A stretch of 64,000 bases of DNA, taken from Daedaleopsis sinensis. Taxonomy: Eukaryota > Basidiomycota > Agaricomycetes > Polyporales > Polyporaceae. The notes under the pieces are model-generated. The model had not been told where the DNA came from. It saw only the letters and a list, made by a program, of their open reading frames with translations, and ran no database searches. The stretch covers positions 186,001 to 250,000 of the forward strand of contig CM066309.1 in NCBI GenBank assembly GCA_033807695.1, written 5' to 3'. This document shows positions 54,536 to 64,000 of the stretch, in pieces. The position numbers and the translations under genes are program-made. Numbering within the stretch: the first letter of the stretch is position 1; the number at the start of each line of letters is the position of its first letter.

Positions 54536-55016
54536 CAATTTTTTACATAGCTACTAAGTGTATCTATCTGTCTATTGGACTTGTATATTAGATTAGTCCC
54601 AACTGTATTGATGCTAAGTACTGCAGCTGTGCAATGCCTACGTAGACTGAGTGCCTTAGACTTGATATCTGTTGGAATTGTATATGAGATTAGTTTCAAT
54701 TATGCTAATGGTAAGTACAGCGGCTGTGCAAAGTATATGTGGAATGGGCGCTTGTGTAGCCCTAGAGTGGGACCCTAACCCTAGGCTAGGGTTCAAACAG
54801 TAAGTAAATTACTTACCTGTGCTTATGTAACCATAAGCAGAAAGTAAGCGGTGTTTGAAATTTTTTCCCACGTACACGAAGTATCGTGACAAGCGCTGGG
54901 CCGAATCTCGACCATAAAGGACGATTTCTTCGTTCCTCATCAATCGTAAAACGTTTTGGCCTTCTGGTTGTCCGCCTTCGTGCGTTCTCCTCTCGTCTTC
55001 TCATCCATCGCCCACC
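54536..55016. other. Intergenic region with palindrome cluster and 5' leader
   Basis: No gene. It contains three adjacent palindromes (54777-54838) and then a CT-rich leader (ctcctctcgtcttctcatcc) before the ATG at 55017, which has the good context CCCACCATGTC. Confidence 0.45.
54777..54838. repeat. Three consecutive perfect palindromes
   Basis: aaccctag-g-ctagggtt (54777-54793), gtaagtaa-a-ttacttac (54800-54816) and gcttatg-taac-cataagc (54821-54838). The first resembles inverted TTAGGG telomere units but has too few copies to be a telomere. Confidence 0.85.
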
Positions 55017-57280
55017 ATGTCCGCTTCCAACCGTCGCTCGTCTTCCAACGTCGCCGCCACTCGCTCGTCTTCCGATGCTCCTCGGCGACCGATCCCCAAG
55101 GAGCTGTTCAAGTGGCTCCCGTTGCAATTTACGCGTGAATCCGATCGTCTTGGCTGTGAGGAGCCCGTTCCTACTACGCCCGACGAGCTTCGCGATCAGG
55201 ACGCCGCTCCGCTGACGATCAGCGACTTCCGGGCGATCTTGGAAGAGTACACCGACGACCAGCTCGCTACGTTCTCATATGGCACGTTCAAGGCCATGTT
55301 TGATCGTATCGTCATGGCTCTGGTACGCCGTCCCGGCCTTCCAAGTCTTGTCTCGCTGACACATTCCTTTTTCGCAGCACCGTCTCGTCCCGGAGTGGAA
55401 TTGGTACCTGGATCCCCTGCTCCTCGCCGCGCTCCCGACGTTCGAGTTTTACGCGCCGCCCTCCCTGGTCTCGGAGTTCTTTCGCTCGTACGCGCTGACT
55501 TCTCGCCGGTTGCGGCTGTTCGCGGTTTCGAGCACCGTCACGGAGTCCCCGCTGGAGATCGACATCGCCTTCCAGGCTCACCGCCTTCGGCTGGGCTTCT
55601 TCGAACGTAAGTACTTACGTTCTTCGCCCTCACTCTTGCTTGACTAAGACCCCTCTTCCTTGCAGTGAACTGGTACCACGAGATCATCCAGCCGCGCTGG
55701 ATGGAGGTCGCCGATTACCCGCCCGACATGCGCGCCTCTCGTGAAACCATCGACACTCGCGTCGACCAGTTCTTGCCTTTGCTGTCCGGCATGCGTTACG
55801 TCCCGGTCCTCGACAAGAAGCGTCTCACGAGGATGCTCGTCACACGCCCCACTTCCTCGTCGACCGCGCATTCGTCTGACCCCGATGCCCTTCCTGGCGA
55901 CGCCTTCCTGGCTGCGATGGTCACTGGTGTCGAGTACGTTCCCGAAGAGGAAGCTTCTGACGACGAGCCTCTGGCCGACGCTGCCCAGCGCGACTCTCCT
56001 CGTCGTTTCCGCACACGCTCCCCCCTCTCGCCTGACCATCCTCCTCCGCCTCCGCTGTCTCAACTGCCGCTGAAGAGGAAGAAGACGCCCCTCTTCTTCA
56101 GCACCGATGAGAGCGAGCCGCCCAAGAAGCCCGTCGACAAGGGAAAGCGTAAGGCTGTTTCCCCTCCCGAGGACGATTCCGACCGCGATGCCGAGGGCGA
56201 GGTCGACGATGAAGGCGAAGAAGAAGTCGACCAACTCGAGGAGGAGGAGCCTCCTAAGAAGAAGTCCCGCACCTCGCCCCGCAAACGTCCGCCTCCCGTC
56301 GTCGACTTGTCGCCTAGGGTCAAGAAGCGCGACAAGAAGCCTCCTTCCACTCGCCAAGGTTCCGTGGAGTTGTCCAGCGCCGTGCAGATCGAGGGCGACT
56401 GCGACGAGTGCCGTCGCGCCGGGGTCACCTGCAGACGTCCGGACCCTTCCGCGTTCCGCTGCAACTTCTGCAAGAAGAAGGGGAAAAGCTTCTCTTGCGC
56501 GTACGACCACCTGAGTGTCCAGGGAACGGTCAAAGGTCAGTTCCTTTCCCCTTGTTTCCTCGGTCTTCTTGCTGACTTCTTGTCTTCTTTCTAGTGCACG
56601 CCCGCATCGGCGCGATGTACAACGGCGTTGGGTTTTCCTTCCGGGAACCCTCGCAGCTGCCGCCCGCCGACCGTCTTCTTGCCGTCGACTTCGTCCGCCA
56701 GTTCGAGAGGAACTCGCACAAATTCCTCTCCGTCGACAAGGCCGCGCTCCAGGAGCGTCTTCGTCCGAAGACCATCCGGAAGGACACCCCCGTCTACCCG
56801 TACCCGGAGGGTCCTACACGTTATCCTTCGCTCGACGAGAAGGGCCGCCTGCTCGAGGACTATGGCAACAGCAAGGCCGAACCTGACGACTCTACGCCGC
56901 CTCCTCGTTCGTCTCGCGCTTCTGGCAGCGTCAAGAAGGAGAAGCCGAGCCCCTCCAAGTCGACTTCCCAACCGGCGACGCCCCTCAAGATCTCGATCAA
57001 GTCCTCATCTTCCAAGCGCAAGTCGCCGGAGCCGGTCAGTTTCTCGCCGGAGGTTGTCGCGAAGGTCAACCATCTTCGCTCGCAGGTCAGCCTCGCACGC
57101 GCGCGCATCGTCGAGGACTTGGTGTCCATTCGGCAGCTTTCCCGCCGCGAGACTCGACAGACCCAGCTCGATTTTGGCGTGAAGATCGAAGGGTGCGACG
57201 ACGTGCGGTCCTTCAAGGACTTGGTGGCGTCCAATGGCTATCGTGAGGATCTCCTCGAGCTTCTTCGCAATGCCGAGTAG
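55017..57280 (+). CDS. Four-exon protein with internal Zn2Cys6-like cluster
   Basis: Exons 55017-55322, 55378-55606, 55666-56535 and 56595-57280 (total 2,091 bases, 696 residues), all GT-AG and in phase. The N-terminal folded part runs through IPKELFKWLPLQF, ISDFRAILEEYTDDQLATFS, EWNWYLDPLLLAALPTFEFY and MNWYHEIIQPRWMEVADYP. A long acidic/basic disordered middle follows (EEEVDQLEEEEPPKKKSRTS). Then comes a cysteine cluster, CDECRRAGVTC then CNFCKKKGKSFSC, with spacing C-x2-C-x6-C-x9-C-x2-C-x8-C, which fits fungal binuclear zinc clusters. The C-terminal part has VHARIGAMYNGVGFSFREP and a helical end. A DNA-binding role is plausible, but the cluster is not at the N terminus as in most regulators. 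It ends about 400 bases from a Gypsy polypurine tract and may be retroelement-associated. Confidence 0.65.
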
Positions 57281-57677
57281 GGACTTCTTCGACGCGCGCG
57301 CGTCCACGGACTTCTTGTTATTAGCTTTTCTTGTCGTCTCCTGCTTGGTCGTCGTCTCGTCCTGTCGTCGCGCGGCTCGCGCTGTCTTGTTTTCTGTTTT
57401 TCGCATATATCTCCTCTGCTCGTCTCTGTCTCCCGCGGACTAGTCTCTCCGTCTCCCTCCTGTCGCTCTGGGCTTTGTAATGTCTCCTTCTGGTTTTCTT
57501 TCCCGTATCCCGTCGCGCTCAGCTTCTGTTGTCCTTCTTAATCTGTACTGTATCTAGTATCCCGAATGTATCGCATCGCCTTCTGCTCTTCTTCTTGTGT
57601 GATCTCCGGGATGACCGACGCGCGAAGCGCCTCTTGAAGCGCTCTTCGGCCGGTAGAGGAATTGACTTCCGTAGTCA
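57281..57677 (-). repeat. Probable Gypsy-2 3' LTR region (left border unknown)
   Basis: Just outside the pol stop, the minus strand has a purine run (gtggggggaggaag, 57684-57697) like a polypurine tract, followed by TGACTACGGAAGTCA (57677-57663), a good LTR start with an imperfect palindromic end. The LTR would extend toward 57281 or further. The 5' LTR is outside the window, so the border cannot be confirmed. Confidence 0.4.
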
Positions 57678-57730
57678 GGCGACTTCCTCCCCCCCACTTT
57701 TTCCATTTGACGTCCTCGTCAACGTGAGTG

Positions 57731-60700
57731 TCAGTCGTGTTCGTCGTCGTCTGCTAATCCTTCCTCTTCATAGTTTTCCGTTGTGTTTTCTAATTCTTGC
57801 AGTCGGCTCTGTGGTGCGTCCAGTTCCTCAATATTGAAGTTGATTGGGTCCTCACGCGCTAGGTAGGGGATGATTCTGAAGGCCGCTATGGGTCGATCGA
57901 AGACGGTCCCATCGAGTTCTGCAATGATGTATGCGCCGCCTCTGTTGCGCGATATCACTACTAGAGGGCCTAGGTACCGTGGTCTCATCTTCCTGTTGAG
58001 CGACTTCTCAATTGCCGTGTTCCGCATCAGAACCAGCCTCCCTCGCTGGAAGTTGAAGTCTCGGATGGTTGCGCTGTGTTCCTTCTCGAATAGCTCCGCA
58101 GCTTGCACGCGTGTTCGGTAGACGGTTGACCGCAACCGCGCTATGTCCTCCGGTCTTTTCTGCAAGGCCATCGCCCTGTTGGTGATCAACTCCGTTGTGG
58201 ACACGAGCTTCGTCAGTATAGGCAGCAGGTACGTGGCTTCTGTGATGTCCATGGGCAGGATTGGATCCGTCCCAGTTACCGCGTAGTAGGGTGAGCACCC
58301 TAGTCTCCTGCGTACTGTGATTCGGTCCGCCCAGAGTACTGAATATACCCGCGCCACCCATTGCGTCGTATCACCTTCGCATGCTTTGAAGAGCGCATCC
58401 CGGACGTGGAAATGAGGCCGCTCGACAATCCCGTTCGCTCGTGAGTTGTATCCTGAGATCCGTATGTGCTTGACGTGGTATTGCTTTGCCAGGTACTCCA
58501 ATGCTGCAACCCATGGACTTCCGTTGTCTGAAACGATCTCGGACAGTGCTCCCCATCTGCACAGCAGGTCTTGATAGATCCAGTCGCCGACCGCCTTCGC
58601 TGTTTGGACTGTACTTGCCCGTCCTTCAGCATAACTTGTGGTTGCACACCTCGCATGGAAGAAGTGCTTGTACGAGCCAGGCATGTCCATAGAGTCGACG
58701 TGAACTCGTACGAACGGCGCCGCAGGATAGGAAACTGAAGGTGGTATGTAGATCCGCGTAGTTTGTCGAATTTGACATTGGTGGCAGCTTCTCACATACC
58801 AGGCCACATCCGCCTTCATTTCTGGCCACCAGAACCGTTCGGCCACGAAGGAGATTGTCGCCTGTACGCCTCTGTGTCCTATGAAGTCGTGCATGCTCAC
58901 GAATGCCTTCGCTCGTAGTTCTGGGGGTAGTACTCTCCTGTGGTTCCCGTTCTTCGCTATTTTCCATAGTCGGCCATCCTTCACGAAGAATTGTCCTGCG
59001 TATTTGACGAACGCATCGAGCTCCTTCTGAACCAGCTTCGGTCTTCTCTTGGTGCACAGAAATTCGTAGACGTTCGCTATTCTGTGGTCAAACTTCTGGG
59101 CAACCTCCGTGCGCGGTACGATTGCGTAGTCAATTTCTGGAATGTCCGGTAGCTTGCCCGCCGTCCCGCTTGTCTGCTGCATGAGCGCACTGAAGCCCAT
59201 CGCTTCCGTCTCGAAGTTGCTCGTTTTCCGCGTAACCTCGTGTTGTAGAGGCGCGTCTCCCAGGTGTGGCGGTGGATTTATGAGGTGTGTAAAGCCGTAC
59301 ATGTTGTCCACCCAGTCATCGAATTCTCCGTTGTCTGCTTCTTCTGGTTCGTCTTCAGGCTGCGCAGGTCGTCGGCTGAGACCGTCCGGTCCATGGGAGA
59401 TTCCAGGTACGTGCCGCATTTCGAAGTGGAACATATTGATGCTAATGATCCACCTATTCATGACTGCATTCGGCGCGACATCCGGATTCTGGATCATGGC
59501 TTTCGTAGATGTCGCATCCATTTCTACTATTAGGTTCCGTACACCGACCAGCCAAAAGCGGAGCGCCTTCAATGCTCGGTACAGACCATATAGCTCGAGC
59601 TTCGGTTGCGAGAATCTGGCTTCCCTTTCGTTCAAGGTAATGGATCCAAAGCGGTTGTAGTATCGTTTCCGCGGGTCTTCCGGATCCTCTTGACACAGCT
59701 GGTAGCCGACCGCGATATAAGAGGTGTCCACCGCTAGAATTACCGGGGCCTTCGACTCGTAGTTGATCGACTTCAAGGCCGGGGATTCCACTAATGCTGT
59801 CTTTAGATCCTCCATGGCCTTGTCCTGTTCCTCTCCCCATTCGAACGGTACGTCCTTCCGCGTGAGCTTGACTAATGGCGCGGCCTTCTTCCCGAAGTTC
59901 TTGATGAAGATCCTCCCAACGCCTACCGTTCCGAGGAACGACCGTACTTCGGAAACATTTTTACACGGTCCCCATTTGAGTACCGCATCCACGCAACCTC
60001 TCTCTGGAAGACGGCCTTCCGGTGTGCATCGATGTCCCACCGCTACGAAGTCGCGCGCCGCGCAGACGAACTTCTTGCCCGAGAAGGTACCTCCCGCATG
60101 TTTCATCCGCTGTACAATCCTGTTGACGTCTTGCATGTGCTCCCAGATGTACCTTCTGATGCCTGGATTCTCCTTCATACACTCGAAAGAACCATCTTCC
60201 CGTTCGTAGGAAGACTCCGGTCCAATGACAGGTACATCGTCGATGTAGGGAATCGTCGTATCCGGAATTTCAGGCTGCAATATGTAGGTCACGTCGTCGT
60301 GGAAGATGGGTACTGAATTTGTCCATCCCATTGGTAGTGTCGTCAGCCGCATGGCTCCGAAAGGCGTTTGGAAGGTCGTGAGGTCGCGCGACTCTTCGTC
60401 CAGGATCCTCTCGTCATATCCAACGTATAGATCCAAGGTTGTCCTGCACGCACGCCCTGCGAAGCGTTCCGCCATGTGGTCGGGTATCGGCGGTACACCG
60501 CTGTGTTGAATAGAGACTCTGTTGAGCGGCTCCAGACTATGGACGATCCTCAGACTCCCGTCCTTCTTCAGCACACAGAACCATCTGGATCGGTAAGACG
60601 CATTTGACGGTTCGTATACGCCTGATTCTATTTTCTTCTTCATGATCTCACAGATTTGTCGGTAGGTTCCGGGTGGAATGGGGAAATTTGTTTCAATCCA

Positions 60701-61501
60701 CGGAGTGTGAGGCACAACCGCAAACTTCACTGGTGGGAACATGTCCGTCCTGAAGTGGCCACGCTCGCTGTCTTCCCAAGCGAATCCTTGCTCCTGTTTG
60801 CACATCATGTCGTCTAGCAAAGCTAGCTCTTCTTCCGATAGGTCAGCATTGACTTTGTGGAGCTTCTCGTGTCGTTCAGCTGTGTACCGCCCAGTTGGTT
60901 CAAAAGGCTTTGGATTGAGGTCAAGCGGCTTCATCCCTTCGAGAGGGTCGCCGATTATCTCCCGTACAATTCTGTATTGCTTGGGAAGCTCCCCAATCAC
61001 TGGTCGTACTTTCTTATCCACTGGCTTGTACTTCTTCTTCGATTTCACGTAGCTGCGTACGCTCTCGGGGTCCTCGGTGGCTGCTTGCCGCTCGTCGTCT
61101 TCTGGAAGTTGCTCGCCTTCCGCCTCTTGTTCTTGCTCGCTTGGCTCGGATGTCTCGCTCGCTCTTGCTGCTTCGCTGGACCTAGACCGAATTCTGACTG
61201 CTCTTCTGCCTCTGGTTTTCGTAGCGTATACTGGGAGTGCTCGTCCTCGGAAGAGGGCTCGGTCGACTTCGCGATGTGGTTGTCGGCTCCGCATTCTATC
61301 CCCTTCCGATTCCTGGATCGGTACTTTGGAGAACATGGTTTTGATTTTCTGCTTTGTCTCGGAGTCGTCACAGGCCGATAGATATGCTGACTGAATTGTG
61401 GAATTTTCTAGGTTTTCTAAGTCCTTGTACGCCGTCGTGAAAACTTGACCCGTTCTTGCGTCATAGTCGAGGACGAGAGCGACCTCTCCCTGACTGTTCA
61501 T
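57731..61501 (-). CDS. Gypsy-2 Pol (reverse transcriptase, RNase H, integrase)
   Basis: 1,256 residues from ATG 61501, which shares its A with the gag stop (TGATG). The N-terminal 200 residues are charged. RT blocks: SRWFCVLKKDGSLRIVHSLE, TTFQTPFGAMRLTTLPMGWT, and the catalytic TTIPYIDDVPV (about residue 419). RNase H: ILAVDTSYIAVGYQL, KLELYGLYRALKALRFWL, VEMDATSTKAMI. The integrase has the zinc finger HDFIGHRGVQAT ... CHQCQIRQ and catalytic residues in VHVDSMDMPG, IVSDNGSPW and GIVERPHFH. The C terminus has an SH3-like RPRYLGPLVVISRNRGGAYI and an acidic tail; no chromodomain is seen. Protease is not in this ORF. Translation probably depends on reinitiation after gag. Confidence 0.9.
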   Translation of the reverse strand: MNSQGEVALVLDYDARTGQVFTTAYKDLENLENSTIQSAYLSACDDSETKQKIKTMFSKVPIQESEGDRMRSRQPHREVDRALFRGRALPVYATKTRGRRAVRIRSRSSEAARASETSEPSEQEQEAEGEQLPEDDERQAATEDPESVRSYVKSKKKYKPVDKKVRPVIGELPKQYRIVREIIGDPLEGMKPLDLNPKPFEPTGRYTAERHEKLHKVNADLSEEELALLDDMMCKQEQGFAWEDSERGHFRTDMFPPVKFAVVPHTPWIETNFPIPPGTYRQICEIMKKKIESGVYEPSNASYRSRWFCVLKKDGSLRIVHSLEPLNRVSIQHSGVPPIPDHMAERFAGRACRTTLDLYVGYDERILDEESRDLTTFQTPFGAMRLTTLPMGWTNSVPIFHDDVTYILQPEIPDTTIPYIDDVPVIGPESSYEREDGSFECMKENPGIRRYIWEHMQDVNRIVQRMKHAGGTFSGKKFVCAARDFVAVGHRCTPEGRLPERGCVDAVLKWGPCKNVSEVRSFLGTVGVGRIFIKNFGKKAAPLVKLTRKDVPFEWGEEQDKAMEDLKTALVESPALKSINYESKAPVILAVDTSYIAVGYQLCQEDPEDPRKRYYNRFGSITLNEREARFSQPKLELYGLYRALKALRFWLVGVRNLIVEMDATSTKAMIQNPDVAPNAVMNRWIISINMFHFEMRHVPGISHGPDGLSRRPAQPEDEPEEADNGEFDDWVDNMYGFTHLINPPPHLGDAPLQHEVTRKTSNFETEAMGFSALMQQTSGTAGKLPDIPEIDYAIVPRTEVAQKFDHRIANVYEFLCTKRRPKLVQKELDAFVKYAGQFFVKDGRLWKIAKNGNHRRVLPPELRAKAFVSMHDFIGHRGVQATISFVAERFWWPEMKADVAWYVRSCHQCQIRQTTRIYIPPSVSYPAAPFVRVHVDSMDMPGSYKHFFHARCATTSYAEGRASTVQTAKAVGDWIYQDLLCRWGALSEIVSDNGSPWVAALEYLAKQYHVKHIRISGYNSRANGIVERPHFHVRDALFKACEGDTTQWVARVYSVLWADRITVRRRLGCSPYYAVTGTDPILPMDITEATYLLPILTKLVSTTELITNRAMALQKRPEDIARLRSTVYRTRVQAAELFEKEHSATIRDFNFQRGRLVLMRNTAIEKSLNRKMRPRYLGPLVVISRNRGGAYIIAELDGTVFDRPIAAFRIIPYLAREDPINFNIEELDAPQSRLQELENTTENYEEEGLADDDEHD

Positions 61502-63915
61502 CAGATCCTCGAAGCCCGAAAACCCTCGACTCTGAGTCCATAACTCGGAGAGTCTCCATGCGCGTAGGTCGGTAGCGTCAATTCGCGGTTCGAGTTAGGG
61601 CAAGTGACGGTAATTGACAATTGGCCATCCATAGAGTTGCTCGACCTTGCACGCATCACCGTCATGAACGGCCTTCCTAGGAGGATCTGGTAAGGCGCTG
61701 CCTTCACAACATGCATCTGGAGGTAGACCACGATCCCGCCACCTAATTCCACAGGCACGTTCTTTGCTAGACCGAGTGTCATGTCGACCGTCCCATTTGC
61801 GCTGATCATCCTCCTTCGCTTGGTAGGATCGTAGGGGATCTTCAACGCATAAGCGATTTGGTCGTTTATACCGACTATTTGGGACCCATCGTCGAGTGTA
61901 CACTCTGTCGGCGTGTCCGTTCGAGCTACCCAGGTGAACAGCGACCTCAGCTTCTCCGATTCCGAGGCTACGATGGTTGACTTCCGCCGACTGCTCGCAG
62001 GATAGCCTTGTCCCGGAGCTACATACGGTGCATTGTGCAACTTTGGCTCTTCGTCCTCGTCCTCGCTGCCTTCATAGTCCAGGTCTACGAATGCAAAGGA
62101 TCCAAGCGTCGGTCTTCCGGTCCCTGAGGATGAACTTCCTGCTGTCTGGAGGTTATCTTCCGGGAAGTCTTCGTCTTCAGCGACTTCGGTCACTAGTACC
62201 TTGTTCCGAGGCCGCTCGCCTTCCCGGTTGGTCACTTCCTGCAGTTGCTCGTCTCTGACTTGCGTTCGCCTGAGAGCTGTGGCCTCATGCACTCGCTTCC
62301 TGAGTCCTGGAGAAATACTGAGTAGCTCGGCTGGTGACACTGTGATACTCTGGCTGTCTCCGAAGCTTCGGTTGAAGACTCTTTCTTCCGCGGTCGGGTC
62401 GATGATCGCTGCGGTCCTTCTGACCGGTGGTTCGTCCTTCTTCGGCAGTTCCTGGCCTCTGGGTACCACAGTCGGCGCATAAGGATGGAAGGTCTCTTCA
62501 GGCTCTTTTGCCCTCGTGTCCCAGGTAACGTGCTTCTCCTTCTCCTTTCCCTTCTCTCTCGTCGGCTGGTGAGGCGGCTGATCACGCACGGGCGTCCCTG
62601 CCCGCGTGTCGTCCCTCCCTTTCTCCGAGTTGCGCGTAATACGTCGAGGCCGCGTCTCTAGCTCGACTCCATCAAAAACCTGCCGTCCCGAGCGAGTGTT
62701 CATGCGCTCTTTAACCATGTTTGCCTTGTGCATGAGGACTTCTAACTCCTCTTCCAAGGTACGCTCGTCTTCCTGCATCTCGAACTGATAGATGTTGCTC
62801 ATGGTTCCTCGCGCTCGTTGGTTTGGGTTCTTTTCGTGCCAAGCATTGACTCTATCGCGCATACAGTTCCCCGGCAGACTACGAGGGATCACACCGCCTC
62901 CTGGTAGGATGATTTTGTCGTAGACGTCCTTCCGGATGAGTCCCGCCGTCATGTCCTCTGCGACTTTCGGGCACGTCTTCAACCGACATCCCGGTAGGCC
63001 ACAGTAGATGCATTCGTCGTTAGCGGGTGGATTACGTCCGTATAGGCCCCCTTGCTGCTGCTGGTACCTTCCCTGGGGAGGTTGTGGTGGTGGAGGGTAT
63101 TGTTCCCCTTGTTGCGGCGGTTGCGTGGCTTGCATCCTCTGCTGGCTCACGAAGTCGCGCATGGTCGAACTCATCATGGAGATCATCTCCCGCTTGAAGG
63201 CCGATAGATCCGGCTCGGTTTTCACCGTAACCGTGGAGGCCATGGCTGGAGCCGGAGGATTGACTCGAGCGAGGTTACCGGACGTCGCAGTTGACCAACT
63301 TCCGATCCCGCCGAACGGGCCTCCGTCCGCCAGACAATAGGAAATTGCTTCATGAACTTGCGCGACTGTGTAAGCTTCTTCTTTGTGTTTTGCAGGCACC
63401 TGGTGTGCTAACCGCGCGGATACCGCCATTGTGTACTGCATAGGAACTAGCCGTAGCAAGGCTGTCGACGTGTCGCGCTCCGTTAGCTCTGGTTCGGTCT
63501 TCGCATGCAAGTACCGGTAGATGGGATAGAATTTGCCGTAGAACTTCATGTAGGTTTCAAGGCTGGATATCCCCGTACGTACGGCTTCCCCGATGACTTC
63601 ATTGTATTCTCGCAGTGTCCAGGTGTACTGGGCATCCGTCCCGAGGTAGAAGGACAGAACCTCCATCTTGAATTCTTCATACGTCTTCTGGGTGTCCGAG
63701 AACGTCGGCAGGGACTTCCATCGCTTGGCGACTCCCGCTGGTATGTAGTCGACCGCCGCCGCCTTGCAAGCTTGTTCATCAGTGATGCTATGCTTCTTTA
63801 GGAGTCGGGCAAGGTCGTCAAAGTACCGCTCGACAGTGTCCTTGGATTCCTCATCGAATTGGGGCGCACTCCTTTCCGTACGCAACGGTAGTTTCGATAG
63901 ATCTGCGCTAGCCAT
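61501..63915 (-). CDS. Gypsy-2 Gag-protease
   Basis: 804 residues from ATG 63915 (MASADLSKLPLRTERSAPQF). Residues about 20-190 form the Gag capsid-like region (FDEESKDTVERYFDDLARLL; YAGVAKRWKSLP-like helix). A Gln/Pro-rich stretch precedes the zinc knuckle CIYCGLPGCRLKTC (about residue 302), where the usual His is Cys. The C-terminal quarter is a retropepsin-like protease: CTLDDGSQIVGINDQIAYAL (Asp in LDDGS) and PYQILLGRPFM. It ends TGA at 61501-61503, overlapping the pol ATG by one base. The lack of a frameshift site and the overlap suggest coupled termination-reinitiation. Confidence 0.88.
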   Translation of the reverse strand: MASADLSKLPLRTERSAPQFDEESKDTVERYFDDLARLLKKHSITDEQACKAAAVDYIPAGVAKRWKSLPTFSDTQKTYEEFKMEVLSFYLGTDAQYTWTLREYNEVIGEAVRTGISSLETYMKFYGKFYPIYRYLHAKTEPELTERDTSTALLRLVPMQYTMAVSARLAHQVPAKHKEEAYTVAQVHEAISYCLADGGPFGGIGSWSTATSGNLARVNPPAPAMASTVTVKTEPDLSAFKREMISMMSSTMRDFVSQQRMQATQPPQQGEQYPPPPQPPQGRYQQQQGGLYGRNPPANDECIYCGLPGCRLKTCPKVAEDMTAGLIRKDVYDKIILPGGGVIPRSLPGNCMRDRVNAWHEKNPNQRARGTMSNIYQFEMQEDERTLEEELEVLMHKANMVKERMNTRSGRQVFDGVELETRPRRITRNSEKGRDDTRAGTPVRDQPPHQPTREKGKEKEKHVTWDTRAKEPEETFHPYAPTVVPRGQELPKKDEPPVRRTAAIIDPTAEERVFNRSFGDSQSITVSPAELLSISPGLRKRVHEATALRRTQVRDEQLQEVTNREGERPRNKVLVTEVAEDEDFPEDNLQTAGSSSSGTGRPTLGSFAFVDLDYEGSEDEDEEPKLHNAPYVAPGQGYPASSRRKSTIVASESEKLRSLFTWVARTDTPTECTLDDGSQIVGINDQIAYALKIPYDPTKRRRMISANGTVDMTLGLAKNVPVELGGGIVVYLQMHVVKAAPYQILLGRPFMTVMRARSSNSMDGQLSITVTCPNSNRELTLPTYAHGDSPSYGLRVEGFRASRI

Positions 63916-64000
63916 TGAATGGATTGTAGGTGGTACTACGGGTGGTAGAGCCGTAGGTAATATTTGAGCGGCGTAGGCTAGCAGGGAAGGAAGGGGGTTC

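Larger units (their letters stand above)
57663..64000 (-). mobile_element. Second Ty3/Gypsy retrotransposon (Gypsy-2), 5' end off window
   Basis: Gag-protease (63915-61501) and pol (61501-57731) on the minus strand, with a polypurine-like tract and possible LTR start at 57663-57697. The leader continues past 64000. Both reading frames are open, so the copy looks intact. Confidence 0.85.

Noticed and set aside
54777..54793. Telomere repeat.
   Set aside because: Only two CCCTAA-like units facing one inverted unit; no tandem array.

Overview
The window looks like a repeat-dense region of a basidiomycete genome, most likely an Agaricomycete. The reasons are: short GT-AG introns (about 45-75 bases) in nearly every host-type gene; a fungal class I sesquiterpene synthase; a FunK1-type kinase; and mobile elements typical of this group (a Plavaka-like DNA transposon, a Helitron with a DUF6570-like N terminus, Ty3/Gypsy elements, a non-LTR retrotransposon). 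All family assignments come from motif recognition by eye; no database search was run.

Left part (1-21.5 kb). The left edge cuts a minus-strand sesquiterpene synthase (1-1065). A Plavaka-like element follows, roughly 2.28-12.45 kb, bounded by short inverted motifs. It carries a divergent gene pair: a multi-exon transposase on the minus strand (9085-2601) and a nine-exon gene on the plus strand (9626-11685). The transposase is broken near its 3' end by a 1,825-base element (3555-5379) that looks like a non-autonomous hAT, with TIRs starting CAGCAAAA and decayed 8-base target duplications. Next come a FunK1-like kinase gene whose catalytic HRD reads HRN (12.75-15.2 kb), a 5'-truncated non-LTR retrotransposon ending in a GATA/TATC microsatellite (15.65-19.1 kb), and two small two-exon genes of unknown function (20.0-21.3 kb).

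Middle (21.5-38.6 kb). A Helitron whose Rep-helicase gene is on the minus strand is split inside the Rep domain by a complete Ty3/Gypsy element (26798-35779). The two 347-base LTRs look identical and are flanked by AGGAC duplications. Removing the Gypsy element and one duplication puts the Helitron reading frame back in phase, so the insertion is young. The Helitron protein ends in a USP-like cysteine peptidase module. The Gypsy polyprotein has an unusual RGG-rich and acidic C-terminal extension.

Right part (38.6-64 kb). Four intron-containing genes sit together: a minus-strand gene of about 18 exons (38994-42309), a plus-strand gene (42665-44288), a minus-strand gene whose N-terminal half looks like a TET/JBP-type 2-oxoglutarate/Fe(II) dioxygenase (44394-49133), and a plus-strand gene (51848-54535) of a lineage-specific family. 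A perfect 23-base hairpin and a 1.1-kb low-complexity inverted repeat lie between the last two. Agaricomycete TET/JBP genes are known to travel with KDZ transposons, but no KDZ transposase is visible here, so this cluster is the best candidate for an undescribed system. The right edge holds a four-exon gene with a Zn2Cys6-like cysteine cluster (55017-57280), then a second Ty3/Gypsy element on the minus strand (gag-protease 63915-61501 and pol 61501-57731) whose two ORFs overlap in a TGATG stop-start.
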